Shown piece after piece: positions 8,783 through 17,737 of a stretch of DNA of 64,000 nt. Position 1 is the first letter of the stretch, and each line of letters starts with the position of its first letter. Origin of the DNA: Aquabacterium sp. (GTDB lineage: Bacteria; Pseudomonadota; Gammaproteobacteria; Burkholderiales; Burkholderiaceae_C). The notes beneath the pieces were generated by a model. The model saw nothing but the letters and a program-made list of their open reading frames with translations, was not told the DNA's origin and made no database searches. Location of the stretch: contig NZ_JACPYU010000002.1 in the NCBI RefSeq assembly GCF_016195855.1, forward strand, positions 124,001-188,000, read 5' to 3'. Both the position numbers and the translations under genes were made by a program.

Positions 8783-9958
8783 TCAATGGGTGTGGGCTTC
8801 GAGCCGCAAGCGCAGGTCCGCGCGATCAGGATGTGGGCCACGGCGGCCCAACCAGGCGTTCAGGCCCAGTTGCCCGCCGCGAACAGGTGTGGCGGCTGGC
8901 TGGAGGGTGGACGGGGTGGGGGGCACGCAGCGCCGCCCGATCTGCAGGCGGGGCACTTCGTGGCCTTGCAGCACCAGCTGCATCTCGCACGACAGGCTCA
9001 GTCCCAGGTACTGGCGCAGCCAGTCGCGCAAGGCCTTGCGGGCCGGCTGGCCGGGCAAGAAGCGCTGGTACTGCTCGTAGCTCAGCGGCCCGATGCGCAG
9101 GCGGAAGTTGGACTGCCGATCCCACACGCGCTTGCCCAGCACGGCGCGCTGCCCCAGGGCCGTGTTGCGCCCCGGTGCGGTACTGGGCAGCAAGCGGCTG
9201 CGGTCTTCGTCCTGCAGGTCCAGCCAATGGCCGACCGAGGCATCCAGGGCCACGTTCACACCGAAGTAGCTTTGGAGGATCTTGACCAGGCCTTCGGCAT
9301 TACGCGGCCCACGCGACAAGGCGGCTGCATGCAAGCGCTTGGCGTCATCGGGCAGCACATCGCGTTGCGCAAAGGGCTTGCCGGCCTGGCCGAACAGGGC
9401 GCTGACCCAGCGCGAGAAATCGTCGTCCCAGGGGCGGTCACGGTGCACCACGGGGCGGGACTGCGCCCAGGCCTTGAAGAACAGCAGCACGGCACGATGG
9501 TGGAAGACATCGGCAAAGTGCATCATGGTCGGGTCACCATGGCCGCGGGCGCGCTCGCGCACGTACTCGGTCAGGTGCAGGGGCATCGGGCCCATGGGGC
9601 CGAACAGGCCAAAGCCCAGTTGCCCGATGCGGGGCGGAGCGCCCTCACCCGCCGTGAACGAGTGGATGTTGGCCGGCGCGAAGGCCAGCTCGGGGTCCTG
9701 CCCCAGGCGCACGGCTTCATCACGCGGGCGCAGGGCATCTCCCAGGCGCGGCACATTGGGGTTGTGGGCCTGGACGCGGCGCAGCACCTGAAACAGGTCG
9801 TGCGCATAAGGGGCCTGGGCCAGCTCGGCCCACAGTTGCTGCAAGGCCGCCTGATCATGCGAGCTGGCCGCGGTGGGCGAGCGCGAGGGCAGCATCACCG
9901 AAGGCGGGGCCAGGTCGTCCAGGGGCTCGCTGGATGAAGGGGGCAAGGACGTGCTCAT
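8783..9958 (-). CDS. tssG: T6SS baseplate protein TssG
   Basis: A 391-residue homologue of TssG (ImpH/VasB), a subunit of the T6SS baseplate wedge with TssE, TssF and TssK. The recognisable features are the LGFGLFGPMGPMPLHLTEYV segment and the adjacent FADVFHHRAVLLFFKAWAQ segment, both hallmarks of the family. It is cytoplasmic. It lies 12 bp downstream of tssF and 16 bp upstream of clpV, in the common tssE-F-G-H order. The N-terminal 35 residues are Ser/Pro-rich and probably disordered. Confidence 0.95.
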   Translation of the reverse strand: MSTSLPPSSSEPLDDLAPPSVMLPSRSPTAASSHDQAALQQLWAELAQAPYAHDLFQVLRRVQAHNPNVPRLGDALRPRDEAVRLGQDPELAFAPANIHSFTAGEGAPPRIGQLGFGLFGPMGPMPLHLTEYVRERARGHGDPTMMHFADVFHHRAVLLFFKAWAQSRPVVHRDRPWDDDFSRWVSALFGQAGKPFAQRDVLPDDAKRLHAAALSRGPRNAEGLVKILQSYFGVNVALDASVGHWLDLQDEDRSRLLPSTAPGRNTALGQRAVLGKRVWDRQSNFRLRIGPLSYEQYQRFLPGQPARKALRDWLRQYLGLSLSCEMQLVLQGHEVPRLQIGRRCVPPTPSTLQPAATPVRGGQLGLNAWLGRRGPHPDRADLRLRLEAHTH

Positions 9959-9970
9959 GGCCCGGGCCCC

Positions 9971-11860
9971 TTACAGGATGGCGGACTGCCCCATGCGGGG
10001 CGCCCATTGCATGACCAGGCCGCGTGAGGCGGTGCGCAAGCGCGTTTCGGTGAAGCTGTTGATGGCCGCGTGGCGCGCAAAGAAGTGCTCCAGCACGCTG
10101 CCCAGCAGCACGATGCTGGTACCTTGCAGGCCCATGTCATCGAGTTCCAGATCGATCTGCACGCCCGATCCAAAGGCCAGGCGCCCCGGCCCGGGCAGAC
10201 GGCGCGCCACCTGCCGCGCCGTGACCGCGCGGATGCTGTCGACCTGCTTGCGCCAGCCCGCATCGCCCTCGGGCCCGTGCAGGCTCAGCAAGCTGGGCAG
10301 GGCCGCGGCGGCCTTCTGCGGGTCTTCACCGGCGATGGACAGGTAGTTGAGCGTGAGCTGGCTGATGAGGGACCAGCCCACATCGCCCCGCACCAGGCGC
10401 TGCACCACGGGCGTGGGCCCTCGCAGGCATTGCACGTCCTTGACGGGCCCGGTGGCATCCAGCCCCCAGGCTTGCGAGCCGGTGCTGGCATCACGCTGGC
10501 CGGCGCCGGGCAGGAGCATGGGCAGATCGCGGTTGCTGACCATGGCCGACACCGCCAGTTGGCGCAGCTCTTCGGGGTAAGGCGCATTGGCCGGGTCTAC
10601 CAGCGAAACGAAAACCTCGCTGCCGATGTAGGACGAACGTGTGCCCTGCTCGCGCTGGCGTTGCGACAGCATGCGGGGCTCGCGGCGCACCGTGTAGTAG
10701 GCCGGGTGCTCGCTGCCTTCGATGTGAAAGGCCGCGTACAAAGGATGAAAGACCTGCTCGGCGACACGGCCTGTGCCGTAACCCGTGATGGCCTCAACGC
10801 TGTAGACCTCGAAGTCCTGCGGGCGGGTGCGGTCAGGCACCACGTGGTGCTCCACCTGCGAGGAGGTCAGCGCGATGCGGTCCAAGCGCTTGGGGAAAAG
10901 GTTGATGGCCGGCGTGCAGTACAGCGACAGGCTGCCCGCATCGACCAGCGACTCCAGCGCCGCGTCGCCCTTGGACAGGAGGATGACCACCTCGAATTCG
11001 TTGCCCTTGATGCGCTGCATGCGATGCCGCAGTTGAGACAGCTCCACGAACATCAGGCGCTGCGGCATGGCCGCGAACTCCTGCAGCATGCGGTGGCCAG
11101 AGAAGCCACGCAGGGTTTCGGGCAACAAGGCCTGATCGTCATCAAAGCCTTGCTGCTGCAGGCTGTCGGCGTGCGCCCACTGGGCACGCGCCTGCGCAGC
11201 GTCCACCGGCAACCAGGTGCCCAGGGTGGCCGTGGTCAACAGTTCGTGCAAGCGCAAGGCGGTTTCATCGGGCGCGCTGATGTAGAAGGACAGCGCATCG
11301 ACCGGCAACTGGTGGGCCATCAGGCCGCCCTGCACACGCAAGCGCAGGCGCAGGCCGCCGCGCACCTGGCGTGCCACGGGCAACTGGGCCAGCGGCAGAT
11401 CGGGTGCGTGGCTGAAGTACTGGACATTGACCAGCTCCAGTGGCCACATGGTGACCTCGTGCGCCGTGCGGAAAGTACAGCGTGTGCCCTGCCCGCGCGC
11501 CACCTCGCTGCTCAGCACCGCGTGGCGTGGCACCGTGAAGCCCTTGGCCAGCGCCGGGTCGGCCAGATCGGGCTGCAGGCGCGCCACCATCATCGAGGGC
11601 ACGGGCGAGAGGAAGTTGGGGTAGACCGTCTCCAGCAGGTGCTGGATGAAGCGCGGGTACTCGGCATCCAGCTTGAGCTGGGTGCGCGCGGCCATGAAGG
11701 CGAAACCCTCCAGCAGGCGCTCCACATAGGGGTCGGCCACCTCCAGGCCGTCCATGGTCAGCCGGGAAGCGATCTTGGGGAACTCGCGCGCGAACTCGGC
11801 GCCGACCTCACGCAGGTGAGCCAGCTCCTGGTTGTAGAGCTTGAGCAGTCCGGGATCCAT
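9971..11860 (-). CDS. tssF: T6SS baseplate protein TssF
   Basis: A 629-residue TssF (ImpG/VasA) homologue, the large wedge subunit of the T6SS baseplate. The N-terminus MDPGLLKLYNQELAHLREVG and the early AREFPKIASRL and DPYVERLLEGFAFMAAR segments are characteristic. The start codon overlaps the tssE stop (ATGA at 11857-11860), which suggests translational coupling. The length is typical for the family. Confidence 0.95.
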   Translation of the reverse strand: MDPGLLKLYNQELAHLREVGAEFAREFPKIASRLTMDGLEVADPYVERLLEGFAFMAARTQLKLDAEYPRFIQHLLETVYPNFLSPVPSMMVARLQPDLADPALAKGFTVPRHAVLSSEVARGQGTRCTFRTAHEVTMWPLELVNVQYFSHAPDLPLAQLPVARQVRGGLRLRLRVQGGLMAHQLPVDALSFYISAPDETALRLHELLTTATLGTWLPVDAAQARAQWAHADSLQQQGFDDDQALLPETLRGFSGHRMLQEFAAMPQRLMFVELSQLRHRMQRIKGNEFEVVILLSKGDAALESLVDAGSLSLYCTPAINLFPKRLDRIALTSSQVEHHVVPDRTRPQDFEVYSVEAITGYGTGRVAEQVFHPLYAAFHIEGSEHPAYYTVRREPRMLSQRQREQGTRSSYIGSEVFVSLVDPANAPYPEELRQLAVSAMVSNRDLPMLLPGAGQRDASTGSQAWGLDATGPVKDVQCLRGPTPVVQRLVRGDVGWSLISQLTLNYLSIAGEDPQKAAAALPSLLSLHGPEGDAGWRKQVDSIRAVTARQVARRLPGPGRLAFGSGVQIDLELDDMGLQGTSIVLLGSVLEHFFARHAAINSFTETRLRTASRGLVMQWAPRMGQSAIL

Positions 11861-12387
11861 CAGCGGCGGCCTCCATCCAGTGTGCCGGGGCTGCCATCAC
11901 GCACCTTGACCTGCCCGGCCTCCAGGTCCAGCTGGGTGCGCAGCAGCAACTCCAGCGGAATCGGTTGCGCCCACAGAAAGCCGCGGATCTCGAATTCGAT
12001 GACGTTGTGCGAGTCGAGCATGGCGCCCCCGTCCACGGCCTTGACGCTCAGCGAGTGCTCGAGGATGCGGGGCTCAAAGCGCAGGATGGCCTCGCGCAGT
12101 GCCTGCTCCACGGTGGGCACCTCCACCTTCGAGGCCAGTTGCCCCGACAGCGGCGGCAAGCCGTAGTTCAATACGGAGTCGGCCGCATAAGGCGCATCGG
12201 CCCCCTGCTTGCCCAGCGGCTGCACCGCATTGAGCAACCAGCTCAGGTCACGCAGCACGGCCTGGCGCAACTGGTTCTTGTTGAGCACCCGCTTGTCGTC
12301 CGCATCATGGGTGACATCGGGTTGCTCGTCGGTCAGACGGTCCAGCAGCGCGGGCTGCAGGCGGTCACGCAGGTCGGTCGTGGCCAT
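11860..12387 (-). CDS. tssE: T6SS baseplate protein TssE
   Basis: A 175-residue gp25-like protein that initiates sheath polymerisation at the T6SS baseplate. The N-terminal LRDRLQPALLDRLTDEQPD and the central LRQAVLRDLSWLLNA segment (the conserved first helix-LxxLLN region of gp25/TssE) support the call. The C-terminal half contains ILRFEPRI followed by beta strands as in phage gp25. It lies 30 bp after tagJ and overlaps tssF by four bases. Confidence 0.92.
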   Translation of the reverse strand: MATTDLRDRLQPALLDRLTDEQPDVTHDADDKRVLNKNQLRQAVLRDLSWLLNAVQPLGKQGADAPYAADSVLNYGLPPLSGQLASKVEVPTVEQALREAILRFEPRILEHSLSVKAVDGGAMLDSHNVIEFEIRGFLWAQPIPLELLLRTQLDLEAGQVKVRDGSPGTLDGGRR

Positions 12388-12417
12388 GGACTGCTGCTCG
12401 CGTGTTCAAACAACGGA

Positions 12418-13269
12418 TCAGGCTGCCGCCTGGCCGGAGGCCTTGTCGGCGCCCTCGCCTTCGGCGCTGGCCACGTTGAGGATCAGGGTGCGCACATCCA
12501 GCAGGCCGACCTCGCTCTGGTCGGTCGTCAGCAGGCGCTGGCCCACACCGCGGTACTGGCCGGGCGACATCTCGATCCAGTCGGTGCGGCGCGACAGGCG
12601 CACCAGGTTGTCCGAGCCTTCCGGCATGGGGGCGTAACGCGTGGGCACCAGGGCCACGGTGCCGCCGCCGTTGGGGAACGCCAGCGCGGCAGGCAGCCAG
12701 ACCATGTCGCGCAGGTCGCTGGGCGGCTCGAAGGTGATCGAGGCGACTGACGAGAACGGCAGCCAGCCGTACTTGCCATTGATGATGACTTCGAGCACCG
12801 GGCCCAGACGCGAGTCCGCATCGGCCACCCACTCGAAGGCTTCGCCATTGAGGGCGCCGCTCACGGTGGGCGCGGCCTCCAGGGCCTGCTCGCGCAGGTG
12901 TTTGGCCAGGGCATGGTCACCGCGGGCATCGGCCTGCACGGCCTCCACCAGGTGCGCCACCCAGGCCTGGGGCTGGCCAAAAACCATGGGCGTGGTCTGG
13001 CCGTTGAACACGGCGTCGCGCAAGGCTTCGCACTTGATGGCCTCGCGGTAGGTGTTGACCATGGCCAGCGTGCCGGCATCGAGCTCACCGCACACGCTGA
13101 GCTGGTTCATGGCACGCGTCCACTGCCCATCCACCGCCAGCAACTGGAACAGGAAGATGCGCAGCTTGGGGTGCGTCGGTTGTGCGCGCACGCCCTCCTG
13201 CAGGTACTGCAAGGCCTGCGTCAGATCGCCCAGTTTGAGTGCCTGTTCAGCTGCTTCAACCGTGTTCAT
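12418..13269 (-). CDS. tagJ: T6SS accessory protein TagJ (ImpE family)
   Basis: The 283-residue protein begins with a helical, TPR-like region (about residues 1-140, including LTQALQYLQEGVRAQPTHPKLR). It then turns into the ImpE beta domain with GKYGWLPFSSVASITFEPPSDLRDMVW. ImpE/TagJ binds the sheath protein TssB and can link it to ClpV in some T6SS classes. Its place between hcp and tssE matches the gene order of Burkholderiales and Pseudomonas H1-type clusters. The C-terminal 20 residues are low-complexity and Ala/Gly-rich. No enzymatic motif is expected. Confidence 0.9.
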   Translation of the reverse strand: MNTVEAAEQALKLGDLTQALQYLQEGVRAQPTHPKLRIFLFQLLAVDGQWTRAMNQLSVCGELDAGTLAMVNTYREAIKCEALRDAVFNGQTTPMVFGQPQAWVAHLVEAVQADARGDHALAKHLREQALEAAPTVSGALNGEAFEWVADADSRLGPVLEVIINGKYGWLPFSSVASITFEPPSDLRDMVWLPAALAFPNGGGTVALVPTRYAPMPEGSDNLVRLSRRTDWIEMSPGQYRGVGQRLLTTDQSEVGLLDVRTLILNVASAEGEGADKASGQAAA

Positions 13270-13289
13270 GGTTTGGGTTCCTGGGGCGA

Positions 13290-13778
13290 TCAGCCCGGGG
13301 TGATTTCGGTTTCAAAGGTGCTGGCGCCGCCGCTGCCACCAGCGGCCGTCTGCACCTGGTATTCCACACACACCTTGAAAAAGGCAATGCGCAACTCCTC
13401 GTGGATCTCGGGCAACTCGTCGCCCACAGAGGCGATCTTGTGCGACATCAGCCGCGCCTTTTCCATCTTGATCTTGAGGTAGTCCACAGCGGCCGTGCCG
13501 CCGGCCTTGCGCACGCTCAAGGTCACCGCCTTGAGCGGTTCGTTGTTACGCAACGCCGACATCAGGCCGGTGGACGAGCGGTCGACCCGCTTGCGCACCA
13601 CCATCTCCTGCAAGGTGGTGCGGGCCGAGCCGCCACCGAAAGACGCAGCGGACACGTCCATGCCCCAGTTCCAGCCGATCACCTCGATCTCGTCGAGGTG
13701 ACCTGCCACGGTCGAATCTCCCTTGATCGGGCCCTGTTTGGTGCCCTCGATCTTGAGGAACATGTCGGATAGGGACAT
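13290..13778 (-). CDS. hcp: Hcp tube protein, second paralogue
   Basis: A 162-residue Hcp-family protein. It has the MSLSDMFLKIEGTKQGPIKGDS start, DEIEVIGWNWGMD, and a C-terminal KVCVEYQVQ strand. Hcp hexamers stack to form the inner T6SS tube and can chaperone small effectors. It differs clearly from the neighbouring copy at 13821-14306 while keeping the same landmarks, so it is a paralogue and not a recent duplicate. A good ribosome site (AGGAGC) precedes the ATG at 13778. It ends 20 bp before tagJ. Confidence 0.93.
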   Translation of the reverse strand: MSLSDMFLKIEGTKQGPIKGDSTVAGHLDEIEVIGWNWGMDVSAASFGGGSARTTLQEMVVRKRVDRSSTGLMSALRNNEPLKAVTLSVRKAGGTAAVDYLKIKMEKARLMSHKIASVGDELPEIHEELRIAFFKVCVEYQVQTAAGGSGGASTFETEITPG

Positions 13779-13820
13779 GGCTTGCTCCTGCGTCTGTCGG
13801 TAGCCTGGCTCAGCGCGCTA

Positions 13821-14306
13821 TCAACCTTGCGGCTTGTTGGCGGGGATGTCCCATGCAGCCGTGGAAGTGGCACCTGCGCCGCCTTCCTTGGTCTGGATGG
13901 TGTACTCGACCTTGAACTTGGCGAAGTTCAGCACGACGTTTTCGGTCAGGCGGTCTTCACCACCCGAACCACCGGTCTGCACCGAAGACACCAGCACGTC
14001 TGTCAGCGTGATCTTGATGTACTCGAGGGGCTTGTCGCCAGCCTTGCGCACGGTCAGCTTGGCTTCCTTGATGTGGGTGCCCTTGCAGGCGGCCACGATC
14101 AGGGCGGTCGAGCTGGAGTCCACCCACTTGGTCAGCGAGATGTCCTGCACATTGACCTTGCCGGCGCCAGCGCCCGTGCCCGAATGGGCAGAGCCGGACT
14201 GGGACAGGCCCCAGCTCCAGGCCAGCACGTCGATTTCGTCGGCGTGTTTTTCGTCTTTCGACTCGCCCTTGATATCACCAATCTTGATGAACATGTCCAC
14301 TGCCAT
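13821..14306 (-). CDS. hcp: Hcp tube protein, first paralogue
   Basis: A 161-residue Hcp-family protein starting MAVDMFIKIGDIKGES, with DEIDVLAWSWGLSQ, VQDISLTKWVDSSS and a C-terminal FAKFKVEYTIQ strand. These are the usual Hcp1 landmarks. GGAGAAG lies seven bases before the ATG at 14306. It is separated from tssC by 170 bp containing a possible hairpin and from the second hcp by 42 bp. Tube protein is needed in large amounts, so a separate transcript start or processing site in that gap would be reasonable, though no promoter was identified. Confidence 0.95.
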   Translation of the reverse strand: MAVDMFIKIGDIKGESKDEKHADEIDVLAWSWGLSQSGSAHSGTGAGAGKVNVQDISLTKWVDSSSTALIVAACKGTHIKEAKLTVRKAGDKPLEYIKITLTDVLVSSVQTGGSGGEDRLTENVVLNFAKFKVEYTIQTKEGGAGATSTAAWDIPANKPQG

Positions 14307-14407
14307 GATGCTTCTCCAGTTAAGTTGAGCGACCCGATTTGAAATGAATGAACCGGTAGGGACTGGTGCAGAGATGGGTCAGAACCCCGCACCACCGGCG
14401 TGTTGAA

Positions 14408-14429
14408 GCCGGGCCAGGTTGATCCCGGC
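14408..14429 (-). terminator. Possible hairpin between tssC and hcp
   Basis: GCCGGG (14408-14413) can pair with CCCGGC (14424-14429) across a 10-base loop, in the 170-bp gap downstream of tssC. No U-run follows on the minus strand, so it is more likely an attenuator or mRNA-processing hairpin than a strong intrinsic terminator. The rest of the gap holds no ORF or recognised site. Confidence 0.3.
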
Positions 14430-14476
14430 CCGATGGAACGCTTGTTTCTGGCGCCCAGGTCAGTTGGCCTGACTGA

Positions 14477-15970
14477 TCAGGCTGCCTTTTGCGAAGGCAG
14501 TTTCGAAACCAGACGCAGCGACACGGTCAGCCCTTCCAGCTGGTAATGCGGGCGCAGGAAGAACTTCGATGTGTAGTAACCAGGGTTACCTTCGACGTCT
14601 TCGACCACCACTTCAGCGGCAGCCAGAGGGCGACGGGCCTTGGTTTCCTCGGAGGAGTGAGCAGGGTCCCCGTCCACGTAATTCATGATCCAGTCCTGCA
14701 GCCAGCGCTGGACTTCGCCACGCTCCTTGAAGGAGCCGATCTTGTCGCGCACGATGCACTTGAGGTAGTGCGCAAAGCGGCAGGTGGCGAACAGGTAGGG
14801 CAGGCGGGCCGCCAGGTTGGCATTGGCCGTGGCGTCCGGGTCGTCGTACTCGGCCGGCTTTTGCAGCGACTGGGCACCGATGAACGCGGCGAAGTCCGAG
14901 TTCTTCTTGTGCACCAGGGGCATGAAGCCATTCTTGGCCAGCTCGGCCTCGCGGCGGTCGCTGATGGCGATTTCGGTCGGGCACTTCATGTCGACGCCGC
15001 CGTCATCGGTCGGGAAGGTGTGCGTGGGCAAGCCCTCGACGGCACCACCGGACTCGATGCCGCGGATGCGCGAGCACCAGCCGTACATCTTGAACGAGCG
15101 GTTGATGTTGACCGCCATGGCGTAGGCCGAGTTCACCCAGCTGTACTTGGTGTGGTCGGCGCCGGCCATGTCTTCTTCGAAGTCGAAGGCTTCCACGGGG
15201 TTGGTCTTGGCACCGTAGGGCTGGCGGCCCAGGAAACGGGGCATGGCCAGGCCGATATAGCGGGCGTCGTCCGACTCGCGCAGCGAGCGCCAGGCGGCGT
15301 ACTCGGGCGTGGTGAAAATCTTGGTCAGGTCACGCGGGTTGGCCAGCTCTTGCCAGGACTCCATGCCCATCAGGCCAGGGCCAGGCGCGGCGATGAAAGG
15401 CGTGTGGGCTGCGGCGCAGACCTTGGCCATTTCACCCAGCCACTCGACATCGGGTGGCGTGTGGTCGAAGAAGTAGTCACCCACCAGGCAGCCGAAGGGC
15501 TCGCCACCGAACTGGCCGTATTCCTCTTCGTAGACCTTCTTGAACAGGGGGCTCTGGTCCCAGGCCGTGCCCTTGAACTTCTTGAGCGTCTTGCCCACGT
15601 CGTTCTTGGAGATGTTGAAGACACGGATCTTCAGCATTTCGTCGGTCTCGGTGTTGTTCACCAGGTAGCTCAGACCCCGCCAGGCCGATTCCAGCTGCTG
15701 GAACTCGGGGTTGTGCAGGATCTTGTTGACCTGCTCGGACATCTTCTGGTCGAGCGCGGCGATCATGGCTTCGATCGAACCAATGACGTCGCTGCTGATC
15801 AGCTTGGTCTGCGAGAGCGCTTGCTGGGCCAGGGTCAGAACGGCTTGTTCAACGGCCGACTTGGCGTTGTCGTTCTGGGGTTTGAATTCCTTGTTCAACA
15901 AGGAGGCGAAATCACCGCCTTCGTATTGAACGCCCTGCAGGGCTGCGCTTTGAACTTGTGCTTCGGACAT
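14477..15970 (-). CDS. tssC: T6SS sheath large subunit TssC (VipB)
   Basis: A 497-residue TssC/EvpB homologue. With TssB it forms the contractile sheath. Diagnostic segments include LESAWRGLSYLVNNTETDEMLKI (given here in part), FGCLVGDYFFDH, KYSWVNSAYAMA and the C-terminal YYTSKFFLRPHYQLEGL. The length is typical. It begins 26 bp after tssB. The frame is clean and no internal rearrangement is seen. Confidence 0.97.
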   Translation of the reverse strand: MSEAQVQSAALQGVQYEGGDFASLLNKEFKPQNDNAKSAVEQAVLTLAQQALSQTKLISSDVIGSIEAMIAALDQKMSEQVNKILHNPEFQQLESAWRGLSYLVNNTETDEMLKIRVFNISKNDVGKTLKKFKGTAWDQSPLFKKVYEEEYGQFGGEPFGCLVGDYFFDHTPPDVEWLGEMAKVCAAAHTPFIAAPGPGLMGMESWQELANPRDLTKIFTTPEYAAWRSLRESDDARYIGLAMPRFLGRQPYGAKTNPVEAFDFEEDMAGADHTKYSWVNSAYAMAVNINRSFKMYGWCSRIRGIESGGAVEGLPTHTFPTDDGGVDMKCPTEIAISDRREAELAKNGFMPLVHKKNSDFAAFIGAQSLQKPAEYDDPDATANANLAARLPYLFATCRFAHYLKCIVRDKIGSFKERGEVQRWLQDWIMNYVDGDPAHSSEETKARRPLAAAEVVVEDVEGNPGYYTSKFFLRPHYQLEGLTVSLRLVSKLPSQKAA

Positions 15971-15996
15971 GTCGTCAACTCCTAGCTAGGGCTTTG

Positions 15997-16503
15997 TTAT
16001 TGAGCGCCGTCTTCGGGCTTCTTGGCAGAGGCCAGGGACTTGAGCAGGGCCTCGTCCTTGAGGACCTTGGCCAGCAGCTCTTCGGCACCGGTCTTGCCGT
16101 CCATGTAGGTGACCAGGTTGGCCAGTTGCTGACGGGCTTCGAGCAGCTGCTTGAGGCCGTCCACCTTGGCGGCCACCGCGGCGGGCGAGAAGTCGTCCAT
16201 GCTCTCGAAGGTCAGGTCGATGGCGAGGTTGCCTTCACCGGTCAGGGTGTTGGGCACCTGGAAGGCCACGCGGGGCTTCATGGACTTCATGCGGGCGTCG
16301 AAGTTGTCGACGTCGAAGTCCAGGAACTTGCGGTCGGCCACCGGGGCCAGCGGCTCGGCCGGCTTGCCCGACAGGTCGGACAGCACGCCCATCACGAAGG
16401 GCAGTTGAACCTTCTTCTCAGCGCCGTAGAGCTCGACGTCGTACTCGATCTGCACGCGAGGCGCACGGTTACGGGCAATGAATTTTTGACTACTGGTGGC
16501 CAT
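15997..16503 (-). CDS. tssB: T6SS sheath small subunit TssB (VipA)
   Basis: A 168-residue TssB/ImpB homologue. The N-terminal QKFIARNRAPRVQIEYDVE, the LPFVMGVLSDLSG motif and the RKFLDFDVDNFDARM segment are family signatures. It pairs with TssC to build the sheath, and its C-terminal helix is the ClpV/TagJ interaction region in the family. It lies 40 bp after tssA and 26 bp before tssC. Confidence 0.97.
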   Translation of the reverse strand: MATSSQKFIARNRAPRVQIEYDVELYGAEKKVQLPFVMGVLSDLSGKPAEPLAPVADRKFLDFDVDNFDARMKSMKPRVAFQVPNTLTGEGNLAIDLTFESMDDFSPAAVAAKVDGLKQLLEARQQLANLVTYMDGKTGAEELLAKVLKDEALLKSLASAKKPEDGAQ

Positions 16504-16543
16504 GCTTCGCTCCTGGGTCGTTGGGTTTCAATGGCGTTGAGAA

Positions 16544-17575
16544 TCAGTACTGGTCGTTAGGGACGCCAGCCAGCTTGGAAATCGTGTCGACACCGTCCGG
16601 GACCAGGTCGCGGATGATGTCCATGAAGTTCTTGCTCATCAGGCGCTGGGCGCGGCGGATGAGCAGGGGGGCGGGGTTGGAGGGCTCGTTGCGCTCGATC
16701 CACTCGCAGACTTTTTCAAGTGCCTGCACCGCGTCGTCGCGGGTGCGCAGCACGCCAGCGGCCACAGCAACGTGGGCGGCGCCACCTGTCGCCGAGGTGG
16801 GATCGCCGCCCACATCTGCTGCCGCCGCATTGTCGGCACCGGCTGCCGCGCCCGAGGCCTGTGTGGCCACATCACCGATGACCTGCAACAGCAGGCGCAA
16901 GGGACGGAACTCGGGGCCGGAGATGGTGGCCTTTTCGGTGACCAGGGCGTCGATGGATGCCACGGTGGCGGCCATGCCGGCCAGCGCGGCCAGCAGGCCG
17001 GCTTGCTGGCCTTCGGCCTCCTGCAGCGCGGCGATCACACCGGCCAGCGGGGTGACGCTCTCGCCTTCGTAAGGCTGGGCCTTGCCGGCAGCCAGCTCGA
17101 AATCCCGGCCGGTGATGCTGCTGCGGCCGGCACCCAGGCCGGACTTGCGGACATCGGCCAGGAAACCGGCGCCATCAACCAGGGGGGCCAGCGCATTGAG
17201 GCGCATGGTGGGGTCGTTGTCGTCGTCCGCGTCCAGCATGGGGTGGACGTGGTCCCAGTATTGGGTGAGCAGGCCGTGCAGGAGGCGCAGGCCATCGGCC
17301 GCCGCGCCCAGGCCTTGCAGCCGGGTGGACGAGCGCAGCAGGTGAACCGCCACGCGCACGTCCTTGGTGCGGGTCATCAGCTCGCTGGAGAGGGTCTGGA
17401 CCTTGCGCCAGTCGGGCTCTTCTGCGGGGATGATGGTGTCGCCGAACTGCTGCTCGGGCTTGCCACGCGCGGCTTCGTCCAGGGCCAGGAAGGCGCTGTC
17501 GTATTCCAGATCCGGGCCACAGGGTTCGCTCTCGCCAACCGGTGCCAGGAGGGTATCGACATCAATCAGGGCCAT
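16544..17575 (-). CDS. tssA: T6SS protein TssA (ImpA family), first gene of the operon
   Basis: A 343-residue TssA with the ImpA N-terminal domain: LLAPVGESEPCGPDLEYD, then RKVQTLSSELMTRTKDVRVA and GLLTQYWDHVHPMLDADDD. TssA primes baseplate assembly and, depending on class, caps or coordinates the growing sheath. The C-terminus (CEWIERNEPSNPAPLLIRRA..SKNFMDIIRDL) matches the short class of TssA with a CTD ring domain. It is the first gene of the leftward T6SS unit. The 162 bp upstream (17576-17737) must hold its promoter, but I could not assign a convincing sigma-70 or sigma-54 site. Confidence 0.93.
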   Translation of the reverse strand: MALIDVDTLLAPVGESEPCGPDLEYDSAFLALDEAARGKPEQQFGDTIIPAEEPDWRKVQTLSSELMTRTKDVRVAVHLLRSSTRLQGLGAAADGLRLLHGLLTQYWDHVHPMLDADDDNDPTMRLNALAPLVDGAGFLADVRKSGLGAGRSSITGRDFELAAGKAQPYEGESVTPLAGVIAALQEAEGQQAGLLAALAGMAATVASIDALVTEKATISGPEFRPLRLLLQVIGDVATQASGAAAGADNAAAADVGGDPTSATGGAAHVAVAAGVLRTRDDAVQALEKVCEWIERNEPSNPAPLLIRRAQRLMSKNFMDIIRDLVPDGVDTISKLAGVPNDQY

Positions 17576-17737
17576 GGTGTGTTCCGACTCTTCACTGCGT
17601 TATCAGAGGATGACACGCACTTTAGGTTCGAGAAGAGGGCCTCACACCTGCCAAAAGTCATGTGCAGCTGAAGGGGGGCTGAAACTAGGGGGTTGCGTTG
17701 CGCCGGGCACCACATCCCCCCTGTTTCTTGACCCTCG

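Noticed and set aside
6046-9285. Very long plus-strand open frame (about 1080 codons) opposite clpV and tssG
   Set aside because: It is antisense to two strongly conserved T6SS genes, has low-complexity Val/Gly/His/Gln-rich composition and no family motif. Long antisense frames are common in high-GC DNA.
17576-17737. Search for a sigma-54 or sigma-70 promoter of the T6SS operon
   Set aside because: TTGGCA and TAAAGT fragments are present but spacing to any partner element is wrong; no assignable promoter.
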